Below, piece by piece: positions 7,825 to 18,900 of a DNA stretch of 64,000 nucleotides; position 1 is the stretch's first letter; each line of letters begins with the position of its first letter. The stretch is taken from contig CAYQNW010000001.1 in the NCBI GenBank assembly GCA_964418885.1, positions 45,824-109,823 on the forward strand, read 5' to 3'. This stretch comes from BMS3ABIN03 sp964418885 (GTDB lineage: Bacteria > Bacteroidota > Ignavibacteria > Ignavibacteriales > Ignavibacteriaceae). The notes below the pieces were generated by a model that worked only from the letters and a program-made list of their open reading frames with translations, had not been told where the DNA came from and did not search any database. The translations under genes were made by a program, and so were the position numbers.

Positions 7825-8814
7825 ATGGTCCCAACAATAAAGGAAATCGCAACTAAAGCAAAGGTTTCAATTGCTACTGTTTCAAGAGCGTTGAATAACG
7901 ATCCCCGCGTTGCAGAAGAGACACGCAAAAAGATACTCGATATTTCCAAACAGTTAAATTATAGCCCGAATATTCTTGCACGAAATTTTGTTAAGAAAAA
8001 ATCAAACATAATCGGAATGATACTGCCAGAAATATCGGATGAATTTTTTACTGAAGTTATTAAAGGTGTTGATGAAGTAACATATGAGAAAGGCTATTAT
8101 ACGAACGTGGCAAGCTCGCATAAGTATGAAAGCCTTGAAGATGAAATAATAACATTTATACGCAACGGGCTTTTTTCGGGACTGATTATTTTGCTCTCGG
8201 ATCTGAAACCCAAATTAGAAGCAGTTTTGCTTGAAAGCCATATACCAGTTGTTCTCATAAATTCTAATACTAAGATTAAAAACTTTGATACTATAGCTAT
8301 AGATAATTATGAGGGTTCTTATGAGATGACAAAATACCTGATCAAAAGAAAAAATTACTCGAAGCTATGTCACATTACTGGTCCAGTGAAGAATGATGAC
8401 TCTTTTCTAAGGAAGAAAGGATTCATTGATGCCTGTGAAGAATACGGAGTTACGTATTCAATAGAACAAGGTGACTTTACAAAGGAAAGCGGTTATAAAG
8501 GATGTAAAAAACAATTAAGATCTAAAAATAAGTCACAGGTGATTTTTGCGGCAAATGATATGATGGCAATTGGTTGTTACGATTTTGCTAAGGAATCAGG
8601 ATTGAAGATACCGGACGATATAGGAATAGTTGGTTTCGATGATATTTTTGTTGCTCAGTATCTTACCCCACCGTTAACAACTATAAGGGTGCATATTGAA
8701 GAGATAGGAAAAAACGCTGCCGATATTCTTATCAGAAGAATCAAAAAAGAAATTATGCCAGCAAGGTTATCCATAAAGGCTTCAAGTGAATTAATAATCA
8801 GAGAATCGTGTTAA
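7825..8814 (+). CDS. LacI/GalR-family transcriptional regulator
   Basis: This 329-residue protein starts with the LacI helix-turn-helix (TIKEIATKAKVSIATVSRAL, about residues 4-23) and continues as a periplasmic-binding-protein-like sugar sensor to the end (IRESC). I chose ATG 7825 because it places the HTH at the very N-terminus as in the family. An upstream TTG at 7795 is in frame but lies inside the terminator hairpin. It probably binds TGTAAACGTTTACA at 6565-6578 and responds to a sugar released by the locus. The GH94 gene follows after 15 bp, so the two are co-transcribed. Confidence 0.92.
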   Translation: MVPTIKEIATKAKVSIATVSRALNNDPRVAEETRKKILDISKQLNYSPNILARNFVKKKSNIIGMILPEISDEFFTEVIKGVDEVTYEKGYYTNVASSHKYESLEDEIITFIRNGLFSGLIILLSDLKPKLEAVLLESHIPVVLINSNTKIKNFDTIAIDNYEGSYEMTKYLIKRKNYSKLCHITGPVKNDDSFLRKKGFIDACEEYGVTYSIEQGDFTKESGYKGCKKQLRSKNKSQVIFAANDMMAIGCYDFAKESGLKIPDDIGIVGFDDIFVAQYLTPPLTTIRVHIEEIGKNAADILIRRIKKEIMPARLSIKASSELIIRESC

Positions 8815-8829
8815 GGATAAATAATACTT

Positions 8830-11214
8830 ATGCCGAAATTCCAAACTAAATATGGTTACTTTTCAGACGACGGGAATGAATACATTATTAATACTTATAA
8901 AACACCAAAACCCTGGATAAATGTAATCTCCAATGGGGAATATGGATTAGTCATTTCCCAGGCGGGCGGTGGTTTTAGCTGGCTTAATCACTCTGAGTTT
9001 AACAGGTTGAATCGATGGCATCAGGATTTGATTCAGGATAACTGGGGAAAATATTTTTATATAAAAAATAATGAGTCTAATCAGATCTGGTCACCAACCT
9101 GGATGCCTTCCAAAACACCTCTTGATTATTACAGAGTTACTTACGGTTTTGGATATTCGCAATTCGTAAGTGAATATAAGAAAGTGAAAATTGTACTTAC
9201 AGTTTTTGTTCCGTTAAATGAAGAAGTAGAGATTTGGAATTTTCATATCCTTAATAAAAATGATGAACAAGTAAATCTATCATTTTATTCCTACTTTGAA
9301 TGGTGTCTCGGTTCTTCAGCAGATCATCACAGGGAATTTCATAAAACATTTTTAGAAACAGATTTCCACTCCGATTTAAATTCTTTGACCGCCGCAAAAA
9401 GGTTGTGGGAGATACCGATAAATAACAGAGGACACTGGAATATTCAATATCCTTACCTAGGATTTATACACTGCTCAAATCCAATAACCGGTTACGATGG
9501 TGATAAGGAATCTTTCATCGGTAAATATGGTTCTATTGAAAAACCGAATGGTGTTTTATCAGATTCTTTAAGTAAAAAAGTTGGCAAATGGAATGATTCA
9601 ATATCAGCAGTTAAAACCAATGTTAAGCTCGAAGCATCTGGTGAACAGGAACTTAACTTTATTATCGGTATAAAAGCAAACACAAATCAAATAAAAAAAA
9701 CTACTCGTAAGTTTCAGGATACCGATAAAGTTCTTTCTGAACTGGATAATGTTAAAAAATTCTGGCTGGAAAAATTAGATTCATTTACAATAAAGACTCC
9801 TGATGAAGCCATGGATCTTATGGTGAATAGATGGTTAAAGTACCAGGCTATTGCGGGTAGGCTTTGGGCAAGGACCTCTTATTACCAGCAAAGCGGAGCT
9901 TATGGTTTTAGAGATCAGCTACAGGATAGCCTGGTGTTTCTACCTTTCGATTCTGCGAGCACTGAAAAACAAATAAGATTACATGCCAAACATCAATTTA
10001 AAGATGGTACAGTATTGCACTGGTGGCATCCGATAACTGAAACCGGTTTACAAACAAAGATGACGGATGATCTTCTTTGGCTTCCGTTTGTTCTTATTCA
10101 ATATATAGATGAAACCGGGGATTATAAAATCTTAAAAGCAAAAGAACCTTATTATGATGATCAAAAACGCAATGATTCATTATTCGATCATTGTGCGCTG
10201 GCAATTGAAAGAGTATTAAAGAGATTTAGTAAACGCGGATTACCTTTAATCGGCGCAGGTGATTGGAACGATGGTTTGAGCGCTGTTGGTCTCGAAATGA
10301 AAGGCGAATCTGTTTGGCTTGCTGAGTTTTTTTATTTGATCTTAGTAAGATTTTCTGAACTCTGTGAAAAAACAGGCAAAAAAGAATTAGCAAAAAAATA
10401 TTCTAATCGTGCGAAGGAGCTTAAATGTTCATTCGAAGAATTTGCATGGGATGGAGCATGGTTTTTCAGAGCAACAAAAGATGACGGTAAAAAGATCGGA
10501 AGTAAAGAGAACAAAGAAGGGAAAATCTTTCTAAATGTCCAAACCTGGGCAATCATCAGCGGGATAGCGGGTCAAAAGCAAAAACAGAAAGCTCTCGATT
10601 CTGTGAAAAAAGTACTACTTAAGGATAACGGACCACTGCTACTTTATCCTGCTTATCAAAAACCGGATGAGACAATTGGATATTTATCGAGGTATGCTCC
10701 TGGCAGAAGAGAAAATGGCGGGGTTTATACTCACGCTGCGACCTGGCTCATCTGGGCATTGGGGCTGCAAAAACAAAATCGTTTAGCATACGAAACTTTT
10801 AAAAAATTATGTCCTGTTTATAACGGGTTAAATCCGGATCAGTATTCTGCTGAACCTTACGTAACTCCAGGAAACATAGACGGACCGGATTCACCTTATT
10901 ATGGAATGGGCGGATGGACGTGGTACACGGGTTCAGCAAGCTGGTTTCAGAAGGTAATAGTTGATTGGATAATAGGTGTGCGAGCAACTCCCGATGGATT
11001 GTTGATCGATCCCTGTATACCCAATGAATGGAAAGAACTTTCCATTAAAAGAACTTTTAGGGGTACAGTATATAATATAAAAATATTGAATGAAGAGAAA
11101 GTATCTACAGGAATTAATTATTTACTTGTTGATGGAGTAAAAACTAATTGTAGTGTTTTGAATATTAAAGGCAAGACCTCTGTAGAAGTTAAAGTCTACA
11201 TGGGTAAGTATTAA
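8830..11214 (+). CDS. GH94 glycoside phosphorylase (cellobiose-phosphorylase-like)
   Basis: This 794-residue protein has no signal peptide and matches the GH94 pattern: an N-terminal beta-sandwich starting YGYFSDDGNEYII...TPKPWINVISNGEYG, an (alpha/alpha)6 barrel, and the GDWNDG catalytic loop at about residues 477-482. Further family features are GAYGFRDQLQDS (about 357), HWWHP (about 397) and a late GWTWYTGSASW (about 696). GH94 enzymes split beta-linked glucosides with phosphate to give sugar-1-phosphate in the cytoplasm. The length fits cellobiose-, laminaribiose- or chitobiose-type enzymes better than the longer 1,2-beta-oligoglucan phosphorylases, so the linkage acted on cannot be told, although GH144-like neighbours point to beta-glucans. 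Confidence 0.88.
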   Translation: MPKFQTKYGYFSDDGNEYIINTYKTPKPWINVISNGEYGLVISQAGGGFSWLNHSEFNRLNRWHQDLIQDNWGKYFYIKNNESNQIWSPTWMPSKTPLDYYRVTYGFGYSQFVSEYKKVKIVLTVFVPLNEEVEIWNFHILNKNDEQVNLSFYSYFEWCLGSSADHHREFHKTFLETDFHSDLNSLTAAKRLWEIPINNRGHWNIQYPYLGFIHCSNPITGYDGDKESFIGKYGSIEKPNGVLSDSLSKKVGKWNDSISAVKTNVKLEASGEQELNFIIGIKANTNQIKKTTRKFQDTDKVLSELDNVKKFWLEKLDSFTIKTPDEAMDLMVNRWLKYQAIAGRLWARTSYYQQSGAYGFRDQLQDSLVFLPFDSASTEKQIRLHAKHQFKDGTVLHWWHPITETGLQTKMTDDLLWLPFVLIQYIDETGDYKILKAKEPYYDDQKRNDSLFDHCALAIERVLKRFSKRGLPLIGAGDWNDGLSAVGLEMKGESVWLAEFFYLILVRFSELCEKTGKKELAKKYSNRAKELKCSFEEFAWDGAWFFRATKDDGKKIGSKENKEGKIFLNVQTWAIISGIAGQKQKQKALDSVKKVLLKDNGPLLLYPAYQKPDETIGYLSRYAPGRRENGGVYTHAATWLIWALGLQKQNRLAYETFKKLCPVYNGLNPDQYSAEPYVTPGNIDGPDSPYYGMGGWTWYTGSASWFQKVIVDWIIGVRATPDGLLIDPCIPNEWKELSIKRTFRGTVYNIKILNEEKVSTGINYLLVDGVKTNCSVLNIKGKTSVEVKVYMGKY

Positions 11215-11253
11215 ATAGGTAAATGCCAAAACTTAAAAAGGAAGGAGTACGAT

Positions 11254-13176
11254 ATGAGGAAAATTTATTCGATTTTGATGAGCTTTATTTTTATAGTAGG
11301 CTTATCAAATAACTTGTTCGCACAGTGGGCACAAAATAGATATGCCCGGGAAGATGCCAGGTATGTCCGTGTTCTTCAGGGAAGTGAAGATGTGGTTATT
11401 GATGGTGTGGAAGATCCAATTTGGGCAATGGCCGATTCGGTTGTACTAGGTTATGGTCAAACATCATATTTGCCAAGTAGCGGATATAGTTGGAAAGAGG
11501 GGGAACATGTAGCAGGTGATTCTGCAAATGTTGTTTTTAAGTGCTTATACAAAAATCCATATATTTACCTGCTATTTAAGGTGAAGGATAAAAATGTTGG
11601 TGGGATAGACTGGGAACAATCAGATGGTATGATTATATCATTTAAGAGCTTTGTAGATAATAACGGTAATCCTAAAACACATGACTTAACCGGACATTTT
11701 CCGTGGGATTACAGAGTAGAACATTTCCCAACATTCGGATGGAAATGGGCAGGACTTACGACTCAACCAGCGCCCGGTTCCCAACCTGTTCTCAAAGGTG
11801 ACGGTAGAGTTCAGGGTGGTGGCGACACCACTTTAACACAGTGGGAACAATTTACATCAGTTGTCGGGGGAATGTCTTACGATTCATTAGATGATCAGGG
11901 ATGGATTTCGGAACACCGGATGAGAATTGATTCTATGGGTTTTGATGTTGATGGTGATGTAATTCCCTTTAGCTTTTGTATGTGGGATGGAGATGGCTTT
12001 ATGGATTCCAGTGCAGCCAATAACAGATTCAATAAAGCATGGTGGGGCAACGAGTGGAATGAAACGTGGTATTATTCGGCATTATTCATTGATCCTAATG
12101 TAACTACCAGTTCATCCGCTGGACTTATTCCTCCTGTAGACTATACAATACCACATCTACGGGAAGGCGATGCAATAACAATCGATGGTGATTTGAGTGA
12201 ATGGAAATTGGATAATGCCCTTCACTTTCTGGCTAAATGGGGAGATGACGCCGCCTTTGATTCAATAAAAGGCACAGGGAATTGGGCAAGTGGATATCAG
12301 GAAACTGACTGGAATAGTTATCCAACCGTTGTAGATGGTCCTGAAGTTGACTATTGGGTAACTTATGATGATACAAGTCTATATGTTGCTGCAAAAGTTA
12401 CTGATCAGATAGTCACTGTTCCTGGTGAAGGAAATAGAAAAGACGGAATAACTTTCTTTATGGTTCCCAGAAATTATGAAATCGGAAAAGGTATCATGGG
12501 GAATGTAAAGGCCTTAACAGTAAATGTTGATTCATTTGGAGTTGGAGAGGCAGGTGATGATTTAATAGGTATGGCTGATACTGCAGGTGTTGAGTTTAAC
12601 CTTATGTTGGGTGATCAAACCAATGTTAATGATATTTCTGAAATTGACAATGGTTATATGGTCGAATTAAAGATACCGTTTGCTTCATTTTCATATCCTG
12701 AGGATTTAGGAGATAGTGTTTTATTTATTGGAGCTTTGGCGAATGACATAGATGTTTTTGAGGATATTAATTCCAACTATTATGCTAAAACATGGTGGTT
12801 CAAATGGGAAAAAGGTCAGTTATCACCAGCTTGGGTCGTACTTGGTCCGGTTAATCCCGAAACCGGAGTAGATGATAATATTCAAATCCCAACATCAATT
12901 AATTTATTTGATAATTATCCGAATCCGTTTAATCCGAGTACAACAATTAAATACTCAATTAATGTAAATGCCGATGTTACTCTATCTGTATTTAACGTGC
13001 TGGGCGAAGTTGTTTCTGAAGTTAAGAAAACAAATGTTCCGGCAGGTTATGATGAATTTAATTTCAATGCAAGAGGATTATCATCAGGTGTTTATTTCTA
13101 TCAATTAAAAATAACAAACCTGACTAATTCAAAAGTTACAAGCACTCAGGTTAAGAAAATGGTTCTTCTCAAGTAA
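11254..13176 (+). CDS. T9SS cargo protein with two CBM9/DOMON-like sugar-binding domains
   Basis: This 640-residue protein has a signal peptide ending LFAQ (about residue 23). It carries two copies of a CBM9-like or ethylbenzene-dehydrogenase-heme-like fold, each opened by a typical IDG phrase: VVIDGVEDPIWAMAD near 48 and ITIDGDLSEWKLDN near 310. The end is a type A sorting domain (DNYPNPFNPSTTIKYSI near 551, final KKMVLLK). A strong AAGGAAGGAG site precedes the ATG. It is probably an outer-surface glycan-binding protein that serves the receptor encoded next. No catalytic motif is seen. Confidence 0.75.
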   Translation: MRKIYSILMSFIFIVGLSNNLFAQWAQNRYAREDARYVRVLQGSEDVVIDGVEDPIWAMADSVVLGYGQTSYLPSSGYSWKEGEHVAGDSANVVFKCLYKNPYIYLLFKVKDKNVGGIDWEQSDGMIISFKSFVDNNGNPKTHDLTGHFPWDYRVEHFPTFGWKWAGLTTQPAPGSQPVLKGDGRVQGGGDTTLTQWEQFTSVVGGMSYDSLDDQGWISEHRMRIDSMGFDVDGDVIPFSFCMWDGDGFMDSSAANNRFNKAWWGNEWNETWYYSALFIDPNVTTSSSAGLIPPVDYTIPHLREGDAITIDGDLSEWKLDNALHFLAKWGDDAAFDSIKGTGNWASGYQETDWNSYPTVVDGPEVDYWVTYDDTSLYVAAKVTDQIVTVPGEGNRKDGITFFMVPRNYEIGKGIMGNVKALTVNVDSFGVGEAGDDLIGMADTAGVEFNLMLGDQTNVNDISEIDNGYMVELKIPFASFSYPEDLGDSVLFIGALANDIDVFEDINSNYYAKTWWFKWEKGQLSPAWVVLGPVNPETGVDDNIQIPTSINLFDNYPNPFNPSTTIKYSINVNADVTLSVFNVLGEVVSEVKKTNVPAGYDEFNFNARGLSSGVYFYQLKITNLTNSKVTSTQVKKMVLLK

Positions 13177-13185
13177 AATATATTA

Positions 13186-13222
13186 ATGCAGGGACATTTA
13201 TTTACATGTTCCTGCATATTTT
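13186..13222 (+). terminator. Hairpin terminator before the TonB receptor gene
   Basis: ATGCAGGGACAT and ATGTTCCTGCAT pair over 12 bp (one G-T wobble) around an eight-base loop, followed by the T-rich ATTTTATTT. It separates 11254-13176 from the receptor; the T tract is interrupted, so some read-through is likely. Confidence 0.65.
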
Positions 13223-13259
13223 ATTTAAGTTAAAATTCATAAAATATTTTGGTGATTTT

Positions 13260-15944
13260 ATGATGGAGTTAAGGTTACTATTATCTTCAAAAAAAGTTAT
13301 ATGTCTGACTGTAACAATATTAATTTTTCTATCTATAAGCACATCATTAGCCCAAACCGGTAAACTTTCCGGTCAGGTTATAGAGGAGAGTACCGGCGAA
13401 CCTTTAATTGCCGCAAATGTAATTATTGAAAATACGGGATTAGGTTCTGCCACAGATTTTGAAGGACATTATTCGATTTTAAATATTCGTCCCGGTACAT
13501 ATACTGTCCATTTTAGATATATAGGTTATCAAACTAAAATTGTAAAGGATGTTATTATCAATGCGGATAAAACCACGACCATGGATGTTACACTCAGTCC
13601 TGAAGCAATTGAAGGAGAAGTTGTTGTAATTACTGCAGAAAGACCAGTTATTGAATTTAATCAGACAAGCACTGTTAAAACTGTTTCATCTGAGGATATT
13701 GAAAATTTACCAATTCAGAGTTTAACGGATATTCTAAATCTTCAGGCAGGTACTGTTCAAACAACAGACGGTCAATTCCATATGCGTGGTGGTAGAGGTG
13801 GTGAAATTCAATTTCAGGTTGAAGGTGTGAGTATTAATAATCCCTTTAATAATCAATCTAGTCTCACGCTTGATCGCTCTGTAATTGAGGAAGTCTCTGT
13901 GGTAAGTGGTACCTTTGATGCAAAATACGGGCATGCGATGTCTGGAATTGTAAATACTACACTTAAGAGTGGAACCGATAATTTTGCTTATTCAGGTGAA
14001 ATTTATGGTGGTGATTATTTGCCTTTAGATAATAAAAAATATCCCCACAATACTGATTACATACCCTATACAGTTCAAAATTATCAACTTACTTTAAGTG
14101 GTCCAACGTACATTCCAAATACGACCTTCCTGTTAAGTGCCAGAAGATTTCACAATAATGGGTTTTTGTATGGTGAAAGAAGATTCCATCCAACAGATAA
14201 CAATGATATTGCTGGTGGAATAGTCCACCCTACAGGCGATGAAAAAATAGTCCCTATGAGTCCTTATGATGAATGGAGTGGACAATTTAAACTTACTAAT
14301 CGTTCTATTGATAAAACAACTATAAGTTATATTGCAATTGTTAACGATTTATGGGGTAAGGTTTATAATTTTGCTTATAGATTTAATCCGGAGGGTCAAA
14401 AGGATAGGAAAACTTTTTCTATAAATCATGGAATAGATTTTACTCACACTCTGTCTAATGAAATGTTTTATAAAATAAGCTTTCGTCATAATTATTATGA
14501 TTATAAAGAATATAAATACGAGTCCATTTATGATCCTCGATATATTGAAGCTGATTATCCCCAATCCATTTCCGGCTATGAATATGGTGCAATTATATCT
14601 GGAGTAGATTATGGACGTAACTCTCAAAGAACAAATTTTGGTGTTCTAAAACTCGACTATACCTGGCAGGCAAACAATTCCAATTATATCGAAGCTGGAA
14701 TTGAAGGGCAGGTGAATGAATTAAAATTTGGTCCTCCGGGTCAACTTGTTATTGAGTCTGATCCTGAAACAGGAATAGTAAGATTGTTGCCAAAAGAAAT
14801 AGATCCAAACAATCCTGCATTTAAAAAAGTGGAAACATATAGACCAAATCAGGGTGCAGTTTACATACAGGATAGAATTGAACTGGGTGATCTGGTTGTT
14901 CGTGCTGGTTTAAGGTATGAGTATTTTGATCCCCAGGCGTATATTCCAAGCAATCTTCAGAATCCAGCAAATTCTATTGAGGGAGTCCCACAGTCGGTTC
15001 TGAAAAAAGCTAAGGTAAAACATACATTTGCTCCTCGGCTTGGTTTTGGATTCCCTCTTACAGATAAATCTGCCTTACATTTTTCATATGGACATTTTTA
15101 TCAAATGCCGGCGTATAGTGCTTTATATGAAAATGCCAATTATCGGGTGCTGGAATTTTTAACAGGCGGGGCTACTTATCAACAGGATTATCTGGGAAAT
15201 CCTGATCTCGGCCCGGAAGTCACAGTTCAATACGAGGTTGGATTAAAACAGGCTTTAAATGATAATCTTGGGATCGATTTAACCTTTTTCTATAAAGATA
15301 TAAGAGACCTGCTGGGTACTGAAGTAATAGAAACTTATAACTTTGGACAATATGCAAGAAATACTAATGTTGATTATGGAAGTGTTTCGGGTGTAACATT
15401 ATCAATCGTTCAGCGGCCCGTAAACAATTTCGGCTTATCTTTGGATTACAGTCTCCAATTTGCAAATGGTAATTCAAGTGATCCCAATGAAACAGCAAAC
15501 AGAGCTTTAGGTGGAGAAGATCCCCGCCCGCGCGATATTTCTTTTAATTGGGACCAAAGACACACATTGAATGTTACCGCTGTCTACCAGATTCCGGATG
15601 AATTCTCAATAAGCACAATAATAAGGTACGCATCTGGGCAACCATATACACCTGAGTTGGGGGTTGGTTTCCAGACACAACAGGAACACAATTCCGGTAG
15701 AAAACCAAGTTATGCTACTGTGGATTTACGTGCAGAAAAATATTTTGATTTTGGCTTTACGGATTTCAGCATTTTCCTGAGAGTTTTTAATTTATTTAAC
15801 CAGGACTATGTTAATGGCGCTGTTTATTCAGATACAGGAAACCCGGAAAATTCATTAACTCTAAGACCGGGAGAACCTATTGATCCAAACCGGTTTGCAT
15901 CACCACGTAGAATAGAATTTGGATTTTCATTTAGGAGTAATTAA
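13260..15944 (+). CDS. TonB-dependent outer-membrane receptor
   Basis: The protein has about 894 residues from ATG 13260. After a signal peptide (LILIFLSI-type core ending SLAQ) comes a carboxypeptidase-D regulatory-like domain (GKLSGQVIEESTGEPLIAANV, about 37-120). Next are a TonB-box-like EVVVITAERP, a plug domain with RGGRGGEIQFQVEGV, and a beta-barrel ending in the family-typical RIEFGFSFR. An in-frame upstream ATG at 13206 lies within the terminator stem and would add a non-signal-like extension, so I reject it. Receptors of this type bring oligosaccharides into the periplasm. No SusD gene follows. Confidence 0.88.
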   Translation: MMELRLLLSSKKVICLTVTILIFLSISTSLAQTGKLSGQVIEESTGEPLIAANVIIENTGLGSATDFEGHYSILNIRPGTYTVHFRYIGYQTKIVKDVIINADKTTTMDVTLSPEAIEGEVVVITAERPVIEFNQTSTVKTVSSEDIENLPIQSLTDILNLQAGTVQTTDGQFHMRGGRGGEIQFQVEGVSINNPFNNQSSLTLDRSVIEEVSVVSGTFDAKYGHAMSGIVNTTLKSGTDNFAYSGEIYGGDYLPLDNKKYPHNTDYIPYTVQNYQLTLSGPTYIPNTTFLLSARRFHNNGFLYGERRFHPTDNNDIAGGIVHPTGDEKIVPMSPYDEWSGQFKLTNRSIDKTTISYIAIVNDLWGKVYNFAYRFNPEGQKDRKTFSINHGIDFTHTLSNEMFYKISFRHNYYDYKEYKYESIYDPRYIEADYPQSISGYEYGAIISGVDYGRNSQRTNFGVLKLDYTWQANNSNYIEAGIEGQVNELKFGPPGQLVIESDPETGIVRLLPKEIDPNNPAFKKVETYRPNQGAVYIQDRIELGDLVVRAGLRYEYFDPQAYIPSNLQNPANSIEGVPQSVLKKAKVKHTFAPRLGFGFPLTDKSALHFSYGHFYQMPAYSALYENANYRVLEFLTGGATYQQDYLGNPDLGPEVTVQYEVGLKQALNDNLGIDLTFFYKDIRDLLGTEVIETYNFGQYARNTNVDYGSVSGVTLSIVQRPVNNFGLSLDYSLQFANGNSSDPNETANRALGGEDPRPRDISFNWDQRHTLNVTAVYQIPDEFSISTIIRYASGQPYTPELGVGFQTQQEHNSGRKPSYATVDLRAEKYFDFGFTDFSIFLRVFNLFNQDYVNGAVYSDTGNPENSLTLRPGEPIDPNRFASPRRIEFGFSFRSN

Positions 15945-15946
15945 AA

Positions 15947-18900
15947 ATGTCAGCTAATAATTTTTATATGTTTATCAGATCATTAAAATATTTACCTGCT
16001 GTTTTGGTTTTTATAATTACATCAAACATACGTGCACAATTCTACGATGTTGTTCCTGAGGATCAAAGAGGTGATGAGGATTATGTAAGGCAGGGAACTC
16101 ACGATGCAAACAGAATACGAACGATGTTTTATAATTATGGTATGGTAGGAGATTATCAAACAAATCCCGACTATACAATATTTCATTCAATGGAGTGGCC
16201 TAAAGGTTCTCTTGAAAATTATGCCGATGGTGTAACTCCTTTTGTACTTGCTAAGCTTAAGCAGAGAGTAAATGGACAACTGCAGGATTTTTATATTATG
16301 GAAACAGGATATCGTGAAAGGCAAGAAACAAATCCTAACACAGGAAGATTGCAGAGATATAATCCACGCCCGGGATTTCTTCAATTAGATCCTACTATAA
16401 ACGTTGGTAGATCTCCTGCAGTAAGTTATGATCCCAGAACTTGGCCGGATGCATGGTACGATAAATTAAATGATCCTGATGATCCAGGCTGGAGAGGTAG
16501 CTGGAATGGTTACTTTGGGAAATTACCGAATGCCGATCAGGAAAGTTTTTGTGTATACGATGATGATTATTACGGCAAATGGAATTTCTACCCTGATTTT
16601 AGGGACAGTACTCGGCGGGGTATGGCTTTAAGAGTTGAACAACGGGGTTTTCAATGGGCAAATATTCAGTCGAGAGATGTATTATTCTGGCATTATGATA
16701 TATCTAACGAGGGAACAACAGTTTATGATTATAATGTGATCTTCGGTCTCTACATGGATTCAGGAGTTGGCGGTGGTTCACTCAGCCCTTACGATCTGGT
16801 TTATGAGAGTGATGACGATAATGCTTACTATGATACTACAAACGGTTTGGATCTTGTCTATACCTGGGATTACAACGGTCATGGTCAATTCGGAACAACA
16901 GGATATCTTGGTTATGCATACTTAGAAACACCGGGTAATCCTGTTGATGGGATAGACAATGACGAAGATGGGATTATCGATGAACAAAGAGATGGCGGAC
17001 CTGGCGAAAAGATAATCGGTCAGGGTGCCATATTGAATTACATTGCCGCAAACTACGATACAGTTAAGTTAAATAGGTATGCTAATTTCAGGCTTCGTCC
17101 GGCTTTCCAGAAAGGTGTATGGTGGACGGGAGATGAGGATATGGATTGGACCTTAAACAATGATACTGGCGGTGATGGTATTTTTGGCACATTTGATACT
17201 GGTGAAGGTGATTCGATTCCCACTGCTGGTGAACCTAATTTTGATAAGACTGATTTGAATGAATCCGACCAAATAGGTTTAACTGGATTTAAGTTAAATA
17301 GAATCAGAGTCGGTGCAGGTGCCATTGGCACTACTGATGATATAGTTTTTTATACTGATGCAAAATTATGGCCACAAACGTTATATAATTTATGGACAGG
17401 GCCAGATCCGTTTGACGAAACAAAAGTAATCAATTATAATATAGGTTTCTTCTTTGCATCGGGTCCATTCTATTTATCTACAGCAAAAACGGAAAGATTT
17501 AGTCTTGCTCTTGCGTTCGGGGCAGATTTAATTCAAATGACAAAAACAGTTAGGGTTGTTCAAACAATTTATGATGCTAATTACCAGTTTGCTACCCCCC
17601 CACCTCTTCCCACTCTTCAGGCTTATGCAGGCGATGGTTTTGTTAATCTTACGTGGGATAATGCTGCTGAAGATGCTTTCGATCCGATAACAAATACAAA
17701 TGACTTTGAAGGATATAAAATATATCGTAGTACTGACGAAAGTTTTCTGGATCCACAAATAATTTATGATGCCCAGGGCGTTGGGTTACTCGGGCCGGGT
17801 AAACCATTAGCGGTGTATGATCTTGATGACGGAATATTTGATTACAGCGGAGTATCCGTTGAGGGATTACAATTTTTTCTCGGAAATGACACCGGGATAA
17901 AGCATACATTTAAAGATACAACTGCAATAAACGGGCAGAGGTATTTCTATGCTGTAACTGCTTATGACAGGGGAATTGAACAATTAGGTGTTTATCCTTC
18001 GGAAAGTGCTATTTCAGTTAATCAAACTTTAAGAGGCGGTATAATACTTCCTAAAAACATTGTAATTATTTATCCAAATGCCCAGGCGCCCGGTTATAAG
18101 CCAGGTACTTATACGAAATTGGAACATAAAGAAGGGTATGGTACAGGCAATATCTCACTGGATATTCCCAACCCTGATCTTGTACCGGAAAATCATACAT
18201 ATGAGATCAGGTTTAAATCACCCCAGGATTCAATCAGGGCATCAAGTTATGAAATGTATGATGTAACTTTTGGATCTGTTGATACAATTTTCACCGGCGG
18301 AAAAGATTTACTTGGATTAAGCAAAGGTCCGGTGGGATCGGGAATTTTACCAATCATCTTTACTCCTCCGGATCTTGAAGCTGATACGATAAACTCGGGA
18401 TTTCTACCTAACAGTAAATCCAACCTGATACTTAAAGTGCGGATTGCAAATGTCCGATCAACTCCTCCAAATGCGGAACGTCCGAATTATCCTGCAGATT
18501 ATTTAATACTGTTTTCTGATGAGGTTGTCGACACTTCAATAGCAGCGGTAGGTGTGCCAGCTGTTTATACCAAATTTAAAATTATGGGTTTACCAAAAAC
18601 AGGAGATGAGTTTCAAACAGATTTCAGATTCTTTGATACAGATGGCAACCAGACTATAAGCAGAAATGATGAATATATAGAAATACTTGCAAGAAATTCT
18701 GCAGGCAGTAGGCTACCGGTTTGGAGAGTCACAGTTGATACTGTTTATGGTCCCAAATATACCAATTCAATTTTCCCTGCTGAAGGAGATGTCTATCAGT
18801 TGATTATCAATGTTCCTTACAATAAAAATGATGTATATAGTTTTGTCACAGATTCTTCCTTCATAGATATGACGAAACAAACAGCAGATTATAATGAAAA

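Noticed and set aside
13206..13259. Longer N-terminus of the TonB receptor
   Set aside because: The ATG at 13206 is part of the terminator stem; ATG 13260 begins a better signal peptide.
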